A stretch of 64,000 nucleotides of DNA, from NCBI RefSeq assembly GCF_000420485.1, contig NZ_ATVA01000011.1, positions 496,001 to 560,000 of the forward strand, given 5' to 3'. Source of the stretch: Paucidesulfovibrio longus DSM 6739 (GTDB lineage Bacteria > Desulfobacterota > Desulfovibrionia > Desulfovibrionales > Desulfovibrionaceae). This document shows positions 34,644 to 43,276 of this stretch, in pieces (within the stretch, counting starts at the first letter, position 1; every line of letters begins with the position of its first letter). The position numbers and the translations under genes are program-made. The notes beneath the pieces are model-generated. The model worked only from the letters and a program-made list of their open reading frames with translations, ran no database searches and was not told where the DNA came from.

Positions 34644-35450
34644 ATGAAGCGACTGAGTGTTGTCCTTGCCCTGGTTTTGGCGCTGGTTTTCTGCGTTTCC
34701 GCCGCCAACGCCGGCAAACTGGAAGAGATCAAGGAAAGAGGCAAGATCGTTTGCGGCGTCAAGGACTCCGTGAACCTGTTCGGTTTTGTCGATCCCAATA
34801 CCAATGAACTCGTCGGTTTCGACATCGACATCTGCAAGTACATCGCCTCCAAGCTCGGCGTCGGCGTTGAGTTCAAGGTCGTCACCTCCAAGAACCGCAT
34901 CCCCATGCTGGCGCAGGGTTCCGTGGACATGCTCGCCGCGACCATGACCCACAAGTTCTCCCGCGACGACAACATCGACTTCTCCATCACCTACTTCATG
35001 GACGGCCAGAAGCTGCTCGTGGAAAAGGGTGCCGGCATCGCCAGCACCGCTGATCTGGCCGGCAAGAAGGTCGGCACCGTCAAGGGTTCCACCTCCGAGA
35101 AGAACATCATCGCCGCCCAGCCCGCCGCCCACGTCATCTCCTATGACGAGTACCCGCAGGCTTTCCAGGCCCTGAAGCAGGGCAAGGTCGTGGCCGTCAC
35201 CACCGACTCCGGCATCCTGGCCGGCCTCAAGGCTGGCGACGACCATCCCGAAAAGTGGGAAATCGTCGGCGACTTCTTCTCCTCCGAGCCGTACGGCCTG
35301 GGCGTGCCCGAGAACGATTCCGACTTCCGCGATTTCGTCAACCTGTGCCTGAACGAGATGTGGCTTGACGGTACCTACAAGGAAACCTTCAAGAAGTGGA
35401 TGGGTTACGATCTCCCCGCCGGCTGGGAAATCGAACTCTGGCCCATGTAG
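34644..35450 (+). CDS. Amino acid ABC transporter substrate-binding protein
   Basis: A 268-residue periplasmic binding protein with a signal peptide ending ANA (residues about 1-23). The mature protein has the family segments RGKIVCGVKDSVNLFGF, GFDIDICKYIASKLGV with the conserved Asp-Ile-Asp, and VTSKNRIPMLAQGSVDML with the Arg-Ile that contacts the carboxylate. The DIDFS ITYFMDGQKLLV region resembles glutamate/aspartate-type proteins. Strong AGGAGGGAA precedes ATG 34644. A hairpin with T tract follows the gene inside the operon, so this subunit can be made in excess. Confidence 0.9.
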   Translation: MKRLSVVLALVLALVFCVSAANAGKLEEIKERGKIVCGVKDSVNLFGFVDPNTNELVGFDIDICKYIASKLGVGVEFKVVTSKNRIPMLAQGSVDMLAATMTHKFSRDDNIDFSITYFMDGQKLLVEKGAGIASTADLAGKKVGTVKGSTSEKNIIAAQPAAHVISYDEYPQAFQALKQGKVVAVTTDSGILAGLKAGDDHPEKWEIVGDFFSSEPYGLGVPENDSDFRDFVNLCLNEMWLDGTYKETFKKWMGYDLPAGWEIELWPM

Positions 35451-35471
35451 GCATCCGAGCGATTCTATCGA

Positions 35472-35503
35472 GCCGGGAGCGCCTCCGCGCTCCCGGCCCT
35501 TTT
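35472..35503 (+). terminator. Intra-operon attenuating hairpin
   Basis: GCCGGGAGCG and CGCTCCCGGC form a perfect 10-bp stem with a 6-nt loop, followed by CCTTTT. It lies 22 nt after the binding-protein gene and before the permeases. Such partial terminators or 3'-end stabilisers keep binding protein mRNA more abundant than permease mRNA. Confidence 0.75.
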
Positions 35504-35535
35504 GAGAAAACCATCCAAAAAACGGATCGAGAGCT

Positions 35536-36303
35536 TTGCAGTACCAGTTCAATTGGATAGCGTCCGTTACAGGCGAGCCCGGTCGATGGTTGTGGGAAGG
35601 CTTTGTCACCACCATCGAGATTTCCTTCATCGGCATTTTCTTCGCCATGGTTCTGGGCATCATCGTCTGCGTGTTGCGCATGACCCGTTTCAAGCCCTTT
35701 GTCTGGATTTCGGCCGCCTATACCGAATTCTTCCGCAACACGCCGCTTCTCGTGCAAATTTTCTTCTGGTATTTCGGCGCGGGGGTCATTCTTCCGGAGT
35801 CGCTGAACAACTGGATCAACCAGCTTTATTACTGGTTTCCCGGGCCGTTCAGCCTCGGAGGTTCGCAATTCGAAGGGCAGTGGATGCTCTTTTCCTCAGA
35901 GTCCGCCAGCGTGATCATCGCGCTTTCCGTCTACACCTCGGCATTCATCGCCGAGGAAATCCGGGCGGGCATTTTCTCGATTCCCAAGAATCAGCTGGAA
36001 GCTTCGCGTGCGACCGGTCTCAACTTCCTTCAGGCGTATCGCTTCGTGATTCTGCCGCAGGCAATCCGCATCGTGATTCCGCCGCTGATCTCCCAGTTTT
36101 TGAACCTGATCAAGAACTCTTCCCTGGCCATGGCCATCGGCGTGACCGAACTCGCCTACCAGGCCACCCAGATCGAGTCCTACCACGGACTCGCCTTCGA
36201 GGGGTTCACGGTGGTGACGCTCATCTACCTGGCCATCTCGCTCGTGATCTCGTTCGCCATCAACATGTACAACAAGCATTTCATGCTTCAGGTGAAATAC
36301 TAG
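35536..36303 (+). CDS. Polar amino acid ABC transporter permease 1
   Basis: A 255-residue HisM/GlnP-type permease with about five membrane helices. The EAA loop is seen as LEASRATGLNFLQAYRFVILPQAIRI (about 153-178), which docks the ATPase. FFRNTPLLVQIFFWYF near residue 64-79 is typical of the family. It uses a TTG start at 35536 with GAGAG before it. A second permease of the same family follows after 12 nt; the two form the heterodimeric channel. Confidence 0.92.
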   Translation: MQYQFNWIASVTGEPGRWLWEGFVTTIEISFIGIFFAMVLGIIVCVLRMTRFKPFVWISAAYTEFFRNTPLLVQIFFWYFGAGVILPESLNNWINQLYYWFPGPFSLGGSQFEGQWMLFSSESASVIIALSVYTSAFIAEEIRAGIFSIPKNQLEASRATGLNFLQAYRFVILPQAIRIVIPPLISQFLNLIKNSSLAMAIGVTELAYQATQIESYHGLAFEGFTVVTLIYLAISLVISFAINMYNKHFMLQVKY

Positions 36304-36315
36304 GGGGAAGGGAAC

Positions 36316-37056
36316 GTGTCGTATTGGGATGTAGCACCTGAACATTGGGGAATGATCTGGGACAACCTGGATTATTTCCTCTGGGGAGCCGCCAAGCTCA
36401 CCAACACTTTTCCGTACGTGAAAAACATCGGCGGACTCGCCGCGAGCATCGTGCTGGCGGTCATCGGCATCTTCGGCGCGTTCTGGCTTGGCCTCCTGGC
36501 CGGGCTGATGCGCATTTCGAGGAATAAAATATCAAAATATTCAGCGATGGTGTATATCGAAGTGGTTCGAGGCACGCCGCTGCTGATGCTCATCTTCTGG
36601 TTCTTTTTCCTGGCCCCGATCCTGCTGGGCCGGACCTTGCCTTCGTTCGAAAGCTCGCTGATCGCCTTCATCGTCTTCACCTCGGCCTACATCGCCGAGA
36701 TCGTACGCGCGGGCGTGAACGCCCTGCCCAGCGGACAGATGGAGGCCGCGCGCGGTTCCGGGCTTTCCCATGTCCAGGCCATGCGCTTCGTGATCCTGCC
36801 GCAGGCCCTGCGCAACATGATCCCCTCGTTCGTGAACCAGTTCGTGTCCCTGACCAAGGACACCTCCCTGGCCTACATCATCGGCGTGAACGAGCTGATG
36901 CGCACCGCCGTGCAGGTGGACAACCGGGAAACGCGCATCTCTTTCGAAATCTACATCACCATCGCCATCCTCTACTTCGTGGTCTGCTACATTCTGACGT
37001 CCTACAGCCGCAGTCTGGAGAAGAAGATTTCCCGCTATCAAGCCCGCGACCGCTAG
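36316..37056 (+). CDS. Polar amino acid ABC transporter permease 2
   Basis: A 246-residue permease with about five helices and the EAA loop MEAARGSGLSHVQAMRFVILPQ near residues 142-163. VVRGTPLLMLIFWFFF near 83-98 matches the family. It starts with GTG 36316 after GGGGGAAGGG. Its N-terminus has an additional hydrophilic, Trp-rich segment before the first helix. It ends 15 nt before deoC, so the deoxyribose aldolase and cobalamin genes may be on the same transcript. Confidence 0.92.
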   Translation: MSYWDVAPEHWGMIWDNLDYFLWGAAKLTNTFPYVKNIGGLAASIVLAVIGIFGAFWLGLLAGLMRISRNKISKYSAMVYIEVVRGTPLLMLIFWFFFLAPILLGRTLPSFESSLIAFIVFTSAYIAEIVRAGVNALPSGQMEAARGSGLSHVQAMRFVILPQALRNMIPSFVNQFVSLTKDTSLAYIIGVNELMRTAVQVDNRETRISFEIYITIAILYFVVCYILTSYSRSLEKKISRYQARDR

Positions 37057-37071
37057 GGCGAAGGAAGAGGA

Positions 37072-37767
37072 ATGACGAATACGCCGTCCGGCACGCCGCT
37101 GCCCGTGGCGGCCCGCATCGATCACACTCTGCTGGCGGCCCGCGCCACTCCCGCCGATGTGGAACGCCTCTGCGCCGAGGCCGTCCGCTTCGGGTTCAAG
37201 GCGGTCTGCGTCCATGCCTGGCATGTGGCGCGGGCCGCCTCGCTGCTTTCCGGCCATGTCCCGCTGCCCATCACCGTCGTGGGGTTTCCCCTCGGCGCGA
37301 CCTTGAGCCGCGTGAAGGCTTTTGAGGCCGAAGCCGCCGTTCGGGACGGCGCGCGCGAGATCGACATGGTGCTCTCCCTCGGCGCTCTGGCGGCGGGGGA
37401 GCACGACCTCGTGCGCGAGGACGTGGCCGGGGTCGTCCGGGCCGTGCCCGGCGTTCCGGTCAAGGTCATCATCGAAACCGGGCTGCTCTCGGACGAGGAA
37501 AAGAGGCTGGCCTGCGCGATCTGCGCCGAGGCCGGAGCCGCGTTCGTCAAAACCTGCACGGGGTTCGCTCCCGGCGGAGCCACCGCCGCCGACGTCCGCT
37601 TGATGCGCTCCGTGGTCGGTCCGGGGATGGGCGTCAAGGCCAGCGGCGGCATCCGCGATCTCGCCACGGCCAGGGCCATGCTCGCGGCGGGAGCGGACCG
37701 CGTCGGCACGTCTTCCTCCGTGGCCATTGCGCAGGCGGAACAAAACGAAGCAGAGGAGGGCGCATGA
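37072..37767 (+). CDS. deoC: Deoxyribose-phosphate aldolase
   Basis: A 231-residue TIM-barrel class I aldolase that splits 2-deoxyribose 5-phosphate into glyceraldehyde 3-phosphate and acetaldehyde. The Schiff-base Lys is in the FVKTCTGF segment (about residues 159-166), the proton-relay Lys in VKASGG near 190, and IDHTLL near 18. ATG 37072 follows GGAAGAGGA. Its stop overlaps the start of the precorrin mutase gene (ATGA). The acetaldehyde product would be a substrate for AOR, which is in the same window but not the same operon. Confidence 0.94.
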   Translation: MTNTPSGTPLPVAARIDHTLLAARATPADVERLCAEAVRFGFKAVCVHAWHVARAASLLSGHVPLPITVVGFPLGATLSRVKAFEAEAAVRDGAREIDMVLSLGALAAGEHDLVREDVAGVVRAVPGVPVKVIIETGLLSDEEKRLACAICAEAGAAFVKTCTGFAPGGATAADVRLMRSVVGPGMGVKASGGIRDLATARAMLAAGADRVGTSSSVAIAQAEQNEAEEGA

Positions 37768-38438
37768 GCGAGAGCAATATTCGGCTGGATCCGGCCCGCA
37801 TGCCGCAGGAGATCGAAAACCGATCCCTGGGCATCATCGATTCGGAAGTGCCGGAACCGCGCCCCTTTGCGGGCGTGGAGTGGGAAGTGGTCCGGCGCAT
37901 GATCCATACCACCGCGGACTTCGAGCTGCTGGAGCTTGTCCGGTTCCACGCCGACGCCGTGCGCGCCGGAGTGGCGGCGCTCAAGGCAGGAGCACGCATC
38001 GTCACGGATACGGAGATGGCCCGGGCTGGAATCCCGCTCCGCAGGATGGAGCCGCTGGGCTGTTCCGTGACCTGCCTCATGAACGATCCGCGCGTGGCGG
38101 AACTGGCCCGGGAGAACGGAACCACGCGGGCGCTGGCAGCCGTGGATGTGGCCGTTGGCGCAGCGGGCGGGGCGCCTTTGCCGGACGCCCCGGACATCTG
38201 GGTCGTGGGCAACGCGCCCACTGCGTTGATCCGACTTCTGGAGCACGTCCGGGCCGGGCGGACTGCGCCCGCGCTGGTGGTGGGCATGCCCGTGGGCTTT
38301 GTGAACGCTGCCGAATCAAAAGAACTTCTTCTTTCCCAGGATGTTGCGCCTTTCGTGACCATTCGCGGGCGCAAAGGCGGCTCCGCCCTGGCCGCCAGCG
38401 TGATCAACGCGCTGGCCGACGTGGTTCTGCGCGGCTGA
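37764..38438 (+). CDS. cbiC: Precorrin-8X methylmutase (cobalt-precorrin-8 form)
   Basis: A 224-residue enzyme that moves a methyl group from C-11 to C-12 in cobalamin synthesis. The catalytic His is in VRRMIHTTADFE (about residue 47), and VTDTEMARAGI, the VVGNAPTALIRLLE segment and PVGFVNAAESKE are typical family motifs. Length is normal. It is coupled to deoC by a 4-nt overlap, an unusual neighbour. Desulfovibrio make corrinoids anaerobically; HgcA in this window needs a corrinoid. Confidence 0.93.
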   Translation: MSESNIRLDPARMPQEIENRSLGIIDSEVPEPRPFAGVEWEVVRRMIHTTADFELLELVRFHADAVRAGVAALKAGARIVTDTEMARAGIPLRRMEPLGCSVTCLMNDPRVAELARENGTTRALAAVDVAVGAAGGAPLPDAPDIWVVGNAPTALIRLLEHVRAGRTAPALVVGMPVGFVNAAESKELLLSQDVAPFVTIRGRKGGSALAASVINALADVVLRG

Positions 38439-38683
38439 TTCCTCTCGATCCGGTCGGAAAGTGATTTTCTGCAAACGGCGTTTCAGGTTTTTTCCGGAGC
38501 GGCCCGGCGCTTTTTTTCCTTTTGATACCCGCACTCTTACCCTGGATTTCCACGCCCGCTCTTTTCCGCTTCCTGAATAATCTATTTCCCGAAAGCGTTT
38601 GCAATGCCCCATCAATGGTGGTAGTGGCCGATTCGTGTAACGATCCGACGACGGGTCACAATTCAACCATTTCAGGTGGGGTC

Positions 38684-38905
38684 ATGGCCAAGGAGAAGGG
38701 AAACAGCAAGGTCACCATCTATCCGGACTGGTGCAAGGGCTGCGGCATTTGCGTTGCATTCTGCCCGGCCAAGGTCATCGAGCTCGACGGTCAGGGCAAG
38801 GCCCGGGCGGTGCGCGAGGAGGACTGCATTCATTGCGGCTTCTGCGAATTGCACTGTCCGGATTTCGCCATCGTCGTTTCGGAAATTGAACGGTGTCCCA
38901 AGTGA
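38684..38905 (+). CDS. korD: 2-oxoacid:ferredoxin oxidoreductase, ferredoxin-like subunit
   Basis: A 73-residue 2x[4Fe-4S] protein with CKGCGICVAFCP and CIHCGFCELHCP, the two Cys groups of the delta subunit. It passes electrons from the catalytic subunits to ferredoxin. ATG 38684 follows AGGTGGGG. It is the first gene of the four-gene operon, in the order ferredoxin, alpha, beta, gamma. I favour 2-oxoglutarate (Kor) because subunits are split and ordered this way; other 2-oxoacids are possible. Confidence 0.9.
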   Translation: MAKEKGNSKVTIYPDWCKGCGICVAFCPAKVIELDGQGKARAVREEDCIHCGFCELHCPDFAIVVSEIERCPK

Positions 38906-38916
38906 GGCGGTGAGAC

Positions 38917-40068
38917 ATGGCGGTCGGTAGAAAGAAGAAACACAAGGAACTTTTCGCTCAGGGGAACGAGGCCGTTGTCGAAGGCGCCCTGCTCGCGGGG
39001 TGCAATTTTTACGGCGGCTATCCGATCACCCCCTCCAGCGAGGTCATGGAAATCATGGCCCAGCGTCTGCCCAAGACGCCGGACGGGGTTTTCCTTCAGA
39101 TGGAGGACGAAATTGCCAGCCTCGGCGCGGTGATCGGCGCATCTCTCGCCGGCTGCAAGGCCATGACGGCCACGTCCGGTCCGGGCTTTTCGCTCATGCA
39201 GGAGCACCTCGGCTACGCATGCATGGTCGAGGCGCCGCTGGTCCTGGTCAACGTCATGCGCGGCGGCCCTTCCACGGGCCTGCCCACGAGCCCGGCCCAG
39301 GGCGACGTGCAGCAGGCGCGCTGGGGCACCCACGGCGACCATTCCGTGATCGTGCTTTCCGCGTCCAACGTGCAGGAATGCCTTGAGATGACCATCACGG
39401 CCTTCAACATGGCCGAAAAATTCAGAACCCCGGTGATTCTGCTTCTGGACGAGATCACCGCGCATACCCGCGAAAAAATCATCATTCCCAGGGAAGACGA
39501 GTACGAGGTCTTCAACCGCGTGGTGCCGACCATGCCGCCGGAGTGGTACAAACCCTTCGAGGAGACGGTGCGCGGCGTGCCGCCCATGCCCCCCATCGGT
39601 TCGGGCTACCGCTTCCACGTCACGGGCCTGACGCACGACGCCAACGGCTTCCCGACCTCGCGGCCCGAAGAGGTCGTCGATCTCATCGGGCGCATGTTCC
39701 GCAAGATCGACCAGTTCCTGCCGCAGGTTTCCCTGACCGAGGAATACCTCTGCGAGGACGCCGAGGTCTGCGTCGTGGCCTACGGTTCGGTGGCCCGCTC
39801 CGCGGCCTACGCCGTGGACCAGGCCAGGGAGCGCGGTGTCCGGGCGGGCCTGCTCAAGCTGAAGACCCTCTTCCCCTATCCCCGCGCGGCCACGGAAAAA
39901 GTCATGGGCCACGCCCGGGCGATCATCGTGCCTGAAATGAACATGGGCCAGATGTCGCGCGAGGTGAAGCGGGTGAACAACGGCAAGACCATGGTGCGGG
40001 CGCTGAACCGCGTGGACGGCCAGATCATCACCCCCTCGGAAATCCTCAAGGCGATCATGCAGGTGTAG
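38917..40068 (+). CDS. korA: 2-oxoacid:ferredoxin oxidoreductase alpha subunit
   Basis: A 383-residue subunit with the pyrimidine-binding half of the thiamin diphosphate site. Motifs include NEAVVEGALLAGCNFYGGYPITPSSEV (about residues 14-40), MEDEIASLGAVIGAS and the SGPGFSLMQE turn. The C-terminal part after about 250 has the transketolase-like CVVAYGSVARSA segment. ATG 38917 is 11 nt after korD. Kor makes 2-oxoglutarate from succinyl-CoA or the reverse in an incomplete TCA pathway. Confidence 0.93.
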   Translation: MAVGRKKKHKELFAQGNEAVVEGALLAGCNFYGGYPITPSSEVMEIMAQRLPKTPDGVFLQMEDEIASLGAVIGASLAGCKAMTATSGPGFSLMQEHLGYACMVEAPLVLVNVMRGGPSTGLPTSPAQGDVQQARWGTHGDHSVIVLSASNVQECLEMTITAFNMAEKFRTPVILLLDEITAHTREKIIIPREDEYEVFNRVVPTMPPEWYKPFEETVRGVPPMPPIGSGYRFHVTGLTHDANGFPTSRPEEVVDLIGRMFRKIDQFLPQVSLTEEYLCEDAEVCVVAYGSVARSAAYAVDQARERGVRAGLLKLKTLFPYPRAATEKVMGHARAIIVPEMNMGQMSREVKRVNNGKTMVRALNRVDGQIITPSEILKAIMQV

Positions 40069-40070
40069 CC

Positions 40071-40910
40071 ATGTCAGAAGTTATCGGGAACCATATCATT
40101 CACAAGTATCTGCGGCACAACAAGAAATTCCCGCACGTGCTTTGCCCCGGCTGCGGCCACGGCATCGCTCTGGGCGCGCTCATCCGCGGGGTCCACTGCC
40201 TCGGCCTGGAAAAGGACGACGTGGTCATCGTGGCGGGAATCGGTTGTTCCGGACGCCTGGCGGTCTACGTGGACTTCAATACGGTCCACACCACCCACGG
40301 CCGTGCGCTGACCTTCGCCACGGGCATCAAGATGGCCAAGCCGAATCTGAACGTGATCTGCATCATGGGCGACGGCGATGCGCTCTCCATCGGCGGCAAC
40401 CATCTGATCCACGCAGCGCGCCGCAACATCGGCATCACCGCGCTGGTGCTGAACAACAACATCTACGGCATGACCGGCGGCCAGTGCTCGCCGACCACGC
40501 CCCACGGCTCCTTTTCCATGACCTCGCCCTACGGCCAGCTGGAAAAAGGCTTCGACGTGGTGGATCTGGTCCGGGCGGCCGGGGCCAACTTCGTGGCCCG
40601 GGGCACCTCGTTCCACGCCCAGCAGCTCGACAAGCTGATCATCCAGGCGCTCCAGCATCCGGGCTTCAGCATGGTGGAGGTCGTTTCCCCCTGCCATACC
40701 CAGTTCGGGCGCAAGAACAAGTACAAGGGACCGGTGGACATGTACAAATGGCTCAAGAAGAGCGCCACCCCCCTGGAGCGGTACGAGGAGCTGGAACCGG
40801 ACAAGCGCGAGGGACGTTTCCCCACGGGCGTGTTCGTGGACAACGACTTGCCCGGCCTGGAGGAGCAGTATCAGGCGCTGAAGCAGAAAATGCGGGGGCA
40901 GGCGAAATGA
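40071..40910 (+). CDS. korB: 2-oxoacid:ferredoxin oxidoreductase beta subunit
   Basis: A 279-residue subunit with the thiamin diphosphate binding motif: GDGDALSIGGNH followed by NNNIYGMTGGQ (about residues 103-142), giving the GDG and NN metal site. CPGCGHG near residue 24 supplies Cys ligands seen in this family. It starts 2 nt after korA and overlaps korC by 4 nt. Confidence 0.94.
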   Translation: MSEVIGNHIIHKYLRHNKKFPHVLCPGCGHGIALGALIRGVHCLGLEKDDVVIVAGIGCSGRLAVYVDFNTVHTTHGRALTFATGIKMAKPNLNVICIMGDGDALSIGGNHLIHAARRNIGITALVLNNNIYGMTGGQCSPTTPHGSFSMTSPYGQLEKGFDVVDLVRAAGANFVARGTSFHAQQLDKLIIQALQHPGFSMVEVVSPCHTQFGRKNKYKGPVDMYKWLKKSATPLERYEELEPDKREGRFPTGVFVDNDLPGLEEQYQALKQKMRGQAK

Positions 40911-41518
40911 ATCAGGATGTGACGCTGGAACGTTTTGAGGTTCGGCTTTCCGGCCTGGGCGGCCAAGGCATCATCACCCTGGGGCGCGTGCTCGGCACGG
41001 GCCTGGCCCTCGGCCACGGCTACCAGGTCACCCAGACCCAGAGCTACGGCCCGGAAGCGCGCGGCGGCTCCAGCCGCTGCGACCTCGTGGTCAGCTCCGG
41101 TCCGATCAGCTATCCGAAGGCGGAAAGCCTCGACCTGCTGGTGGCCCTTTCCCAGGAAGCCTGCAACTCGTACTACCGCTTTCTCAAGCCGGGCGGCATC
41201 CTGGTGCTGGAGACGGATCTGGTCAAGCAGCCGCCGACCAACATCTACCTCGGCCTGCCGTTTACGGAAATGGCCTCCAAGAAGGTCGGCATCGTCCAGG
41301 CCATGAACACCATCGTGCTGGGAGCGATCAGCTACCTGCTGCCGTTCGTGGACCAGAAGACCATGCGCAAGTCCCTTCAGGACGCGCTTCCCGCCAAGAT
41401 CCGCGACGTGAACACCAAAGCCTTCAACCTCGGCTATCGCGAAGCCAAGAGGGAATTCGGCGATCAGCCCGAAATGTGGAAGGGCAAGCCCGAGGAACGG
41501 AAGGAATACGACATCTGA
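40907..41518 (+). CDS. korC: 2-oxoacid:ferredoxin oxidoreductase gamma subunit
   Basis: A 203-residue subunit of the 2-oxoacid oxidoreductase gamma family, with GLGGQGIITLGRVL (about residues 15-28), TQSYGPEARGGSSRCDLV and NTIVLGA motifs. The start ATG overlaps the korB stop in an ATGA junction. It ends the operon at a perfect terminator. Without a domain fusion, the enzyme is the four-subunit type. Confidence 0.93.
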   Translation: MNQDVTLERFEVRLSGLGGQGIITLGRVLGTGLALGHGYQVTQTQSYGPEARGGSSRCDLVVSSGPISYPKAESLDLLVALSQEACNSYYRFLKPGGILVLETDLVKQPPTNIYLGLPFTEMASKKVGIVQAMNTIVLGAISYLLPFVDQKTMRKSLQDALPAKIRDVNTKAFNLGYREAKREFGDQPEMWKGKPEERKEYDI

Positions 41519-41543
41519 CCTTTCCCGGCAGCACATTGCGTAC

Positions 41544-41573
41544 AAAAAACCGCCCCCGTTGGGGCGGTTTTTT
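41544..41573. terminator. Terminator after korDABC (bidirectional)
   Basis: AAAAAACCGCCCC and GGGGCGGTTTTTT form a perfect 13-bp stem with a 4-nt loop, with U tracts possible in both directions. It separates korC from the convergent lipoprotein gene. Confidence 0.95.
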
Positions 41574-41595
41574 CGTGCGGGCCGTCCCGGCGCGG

Positions 41596-42252
41596 CTAAA
41601 ACTGCCGCTGCACCGTGGGCGTCAGCCCGCCTTGCTGGTTGCGCAGCTGCGGCAGGAGCGTCATGGTGTTCTGGTTCACGGGCAGGGTCCATTGCCAGCC
41701 CGAAAAGACCTCGCCCGTAACGCTGTCCGCCACCTGTGCGGAAAGATAGATGACGTCCGCGCCGATAAGGTAGCTGCCCGTCATGTCCGCCTCGGTGGTG
41801 GGGTATGCGGACTTGGTCAGCAGGGCGAGCCCGCCCGGTTCCGTGGCGTTGGCGTCGGCGGGCAGGGGCGGAGCCGGAGCGGCCTTGCGCGTCTGCGCCT
41901 CGGCCATGACCACGTTCAGGTCGCGCTGAGCGAGCCTCGAGGCCACCTGCTCGGCGACGACGCGGCCGAAAGGCGACGGGTCCGCCTGCCTGGAAACGTT
42001 CACGAACGGGTGGACCCGGATCGGGGACTGCTTGTCGATGTCGTTGCCGAGGTCCGAGGCCAGTTCGTCGGCGGCTTCGTAATTCAGGTCGATGATCGGC
42101 GTCTCGTCTTCCGCGTTCAAGGGCGCGGCCGTGGGGCCGATGTCGAAGACGAAGTCGGCGGTCTTGTCGTAATTGCGCTTGACCTTGCTCCAGGAGCAGC
42201 CCGGCAGGCTTGCCAGGGCCAGGACCAGCAGCAGGTATGCACAGTTCCTCAT
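41596..42252 (-). CDS. FlgO-family lipoprotein
   Basis: A 218-residue lipoprotein: signal segment MRNCAYLLLVLALASLPGC with the lipobox LPGC, giving a modified Cys19. The mature part has the FlgO-like pattern HPFVNVSRQADPSPFGRVVAEQVASRL, then a C-terminal beta region SYLIGADVIYLSAQVAD. FlgO proteins are outer-membrane factors needed for flagellum stability in Vibrio. Motor genes motAB are 1 kb away but on the other strand. ATG 42252 is used. It follows the purine phosphorylase by 76 nt on the same strand. Confidence 0.75.
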   Translation of the reverse strand: MRNCAYLLLVLALASLPGCSWSKVKRNYDKTADFVFDIGPTAAPLNAEDETPIIDLNYEAADELASDLGNDIDKQSPIRVHPFVNVSRQADPSPFGRVVAEQVASRLAQRDLNVVMAEAQTRKAAPAPPLPADANATEPGGLALLTKSAYPTTEADMTGSYLIGADVIYLSAQVADSVTGEVFSGWQWTLPVNQNTMTLLPQLRNQQGGLTPTVQRQF

Positions 42253-42328
42253 GGTTGGATCTCGTGGTTGCGGGTTGCGGCGTTGACGTCTTATCGGCCG
42301 TTTCGCCTGTTGGTTTAGCGGCGAGGGG

Positions 42329-43174
42329 TCATCTCGCGGCGGAGCCGGATTCATTCGCGCGCAGCAGCTCCGCAAGCAGCCGGGCCAGTCGGCCGGCGGC
42401 CTTGCCCGCCACTTCGATGACCTCTTCGTGGCTGGTGCCGGCCATGCAGTCCGGGAGATTCTTGTTCGTCAGGCAGGAGATCGCCAGAACGCGCATGCCC
42501 ATGTGCCTCGCGCAGACCGCTTCCAGCGCCGTGGACATGCCCACCGCGTCCGCGCCGAGAATGCGCAGCATGCGCGTTTCCGCCGGGGTTTCCAGCTGGG
42601 GACCGGGAACCTGGGCGTAGACTCCGCGTTCCAGGCGGATTCCCAGCCTTCGGGCCGTTTCCAGGGCGCGGGCCCGCCACTGCGCATCGTAGACCCGGCT
42701 CATGTCCGGAAAGCGCAGCCCCCAGGGATCGTGGTTCGGCCCGGTGAGCGGGCTGCGGCCCGTCAGATTGATATGGTCGCTGACGAGCATCAGCTCGCCC
42801 GTGTCGAATTGGGGATTGAGCGCCCCGGCGGCGTTGGTCAGGATCAGATCGCGCACGCCCAGTTCGCCGAGGGTGCGCACGCCGAAGCAGGTTTCCGTGG
42901 GGTCGAAGCCCTCATAGAGGTGGAAGCGGCCGGAGAGGGCCAGCACCTGGCGGGAGCCGCAGCGCCCCTTGAAGAGCCGGGAGGCGTGGCCTGCCACGCT
43001 GGAGCGCGGGAAGCCCGGAATTTCGGCATAATCCAGCTCCTCGGCGTCTTCCAGCAGGTCTTTGGCCTCGCCCAGCCCGGAGCCGAGAACCAGGGCCGCT
43101 GTTCCGGGTTGTGCAGTTCCCCATTTTTCCTGTATAAACTGTGCAGCGTGTTTTACTCTTTCAAAAAATAGCAT
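42329..43174 (-). CDS. Purine nucleoside phosphorylase
   Basis: A 281-residue trimeric-type phosphorylase that splits inosine or guanosine with phosphate. Phosphate site residues are in LVLGSGLGE (about 28-36) and SGRFHLYEG (about 80-88), the base site Glu is in QLETPAETRML, the VGMSTALEA loop near 215 and the Asn of TNKNLPDC near 240. It is the kind that acts on guanine and hypoxanthine nucleosides; methylthioadenosine use is less likely. ATG 43174 lacks a strong ribosome site. Divergent from motA with 102 nt between. Confidence 0.9.
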   Translation of the reverse strand: MLFFERVKHAAQFIQEKWGTAQPGTAALVLGSGLGEAKDLLEDAEELDYAEIPGFPRSSVAGHASRLFKGRCGSRQVLALSGRFHLYEGFDPTETCFGVRTLGELGVRDLILTNAAGALNPQFDTGELMLVSDHINLTGRSPLTGPNHDPWGLRFPDMSRVYDAQWRARALETARRLGIRLERGVYAQVPGPQLETPAETRMLRILGADAVGMSTALEAVCARHMGMRVLAISCLTNKNLPDCMAGTSHEEVIEVAGKAAGRLARLLAELLRANESGSAAR

Positions 43175-43276
43175 ATGGATACCTTGAGGTTGCTTGAAAA
43201 ATGGCCGATATCCAATGTGCGGCCCCGTCGCAACCTTTCATAGCATGGCAACGGAAACAAGGATAGGCTTCGGTTT

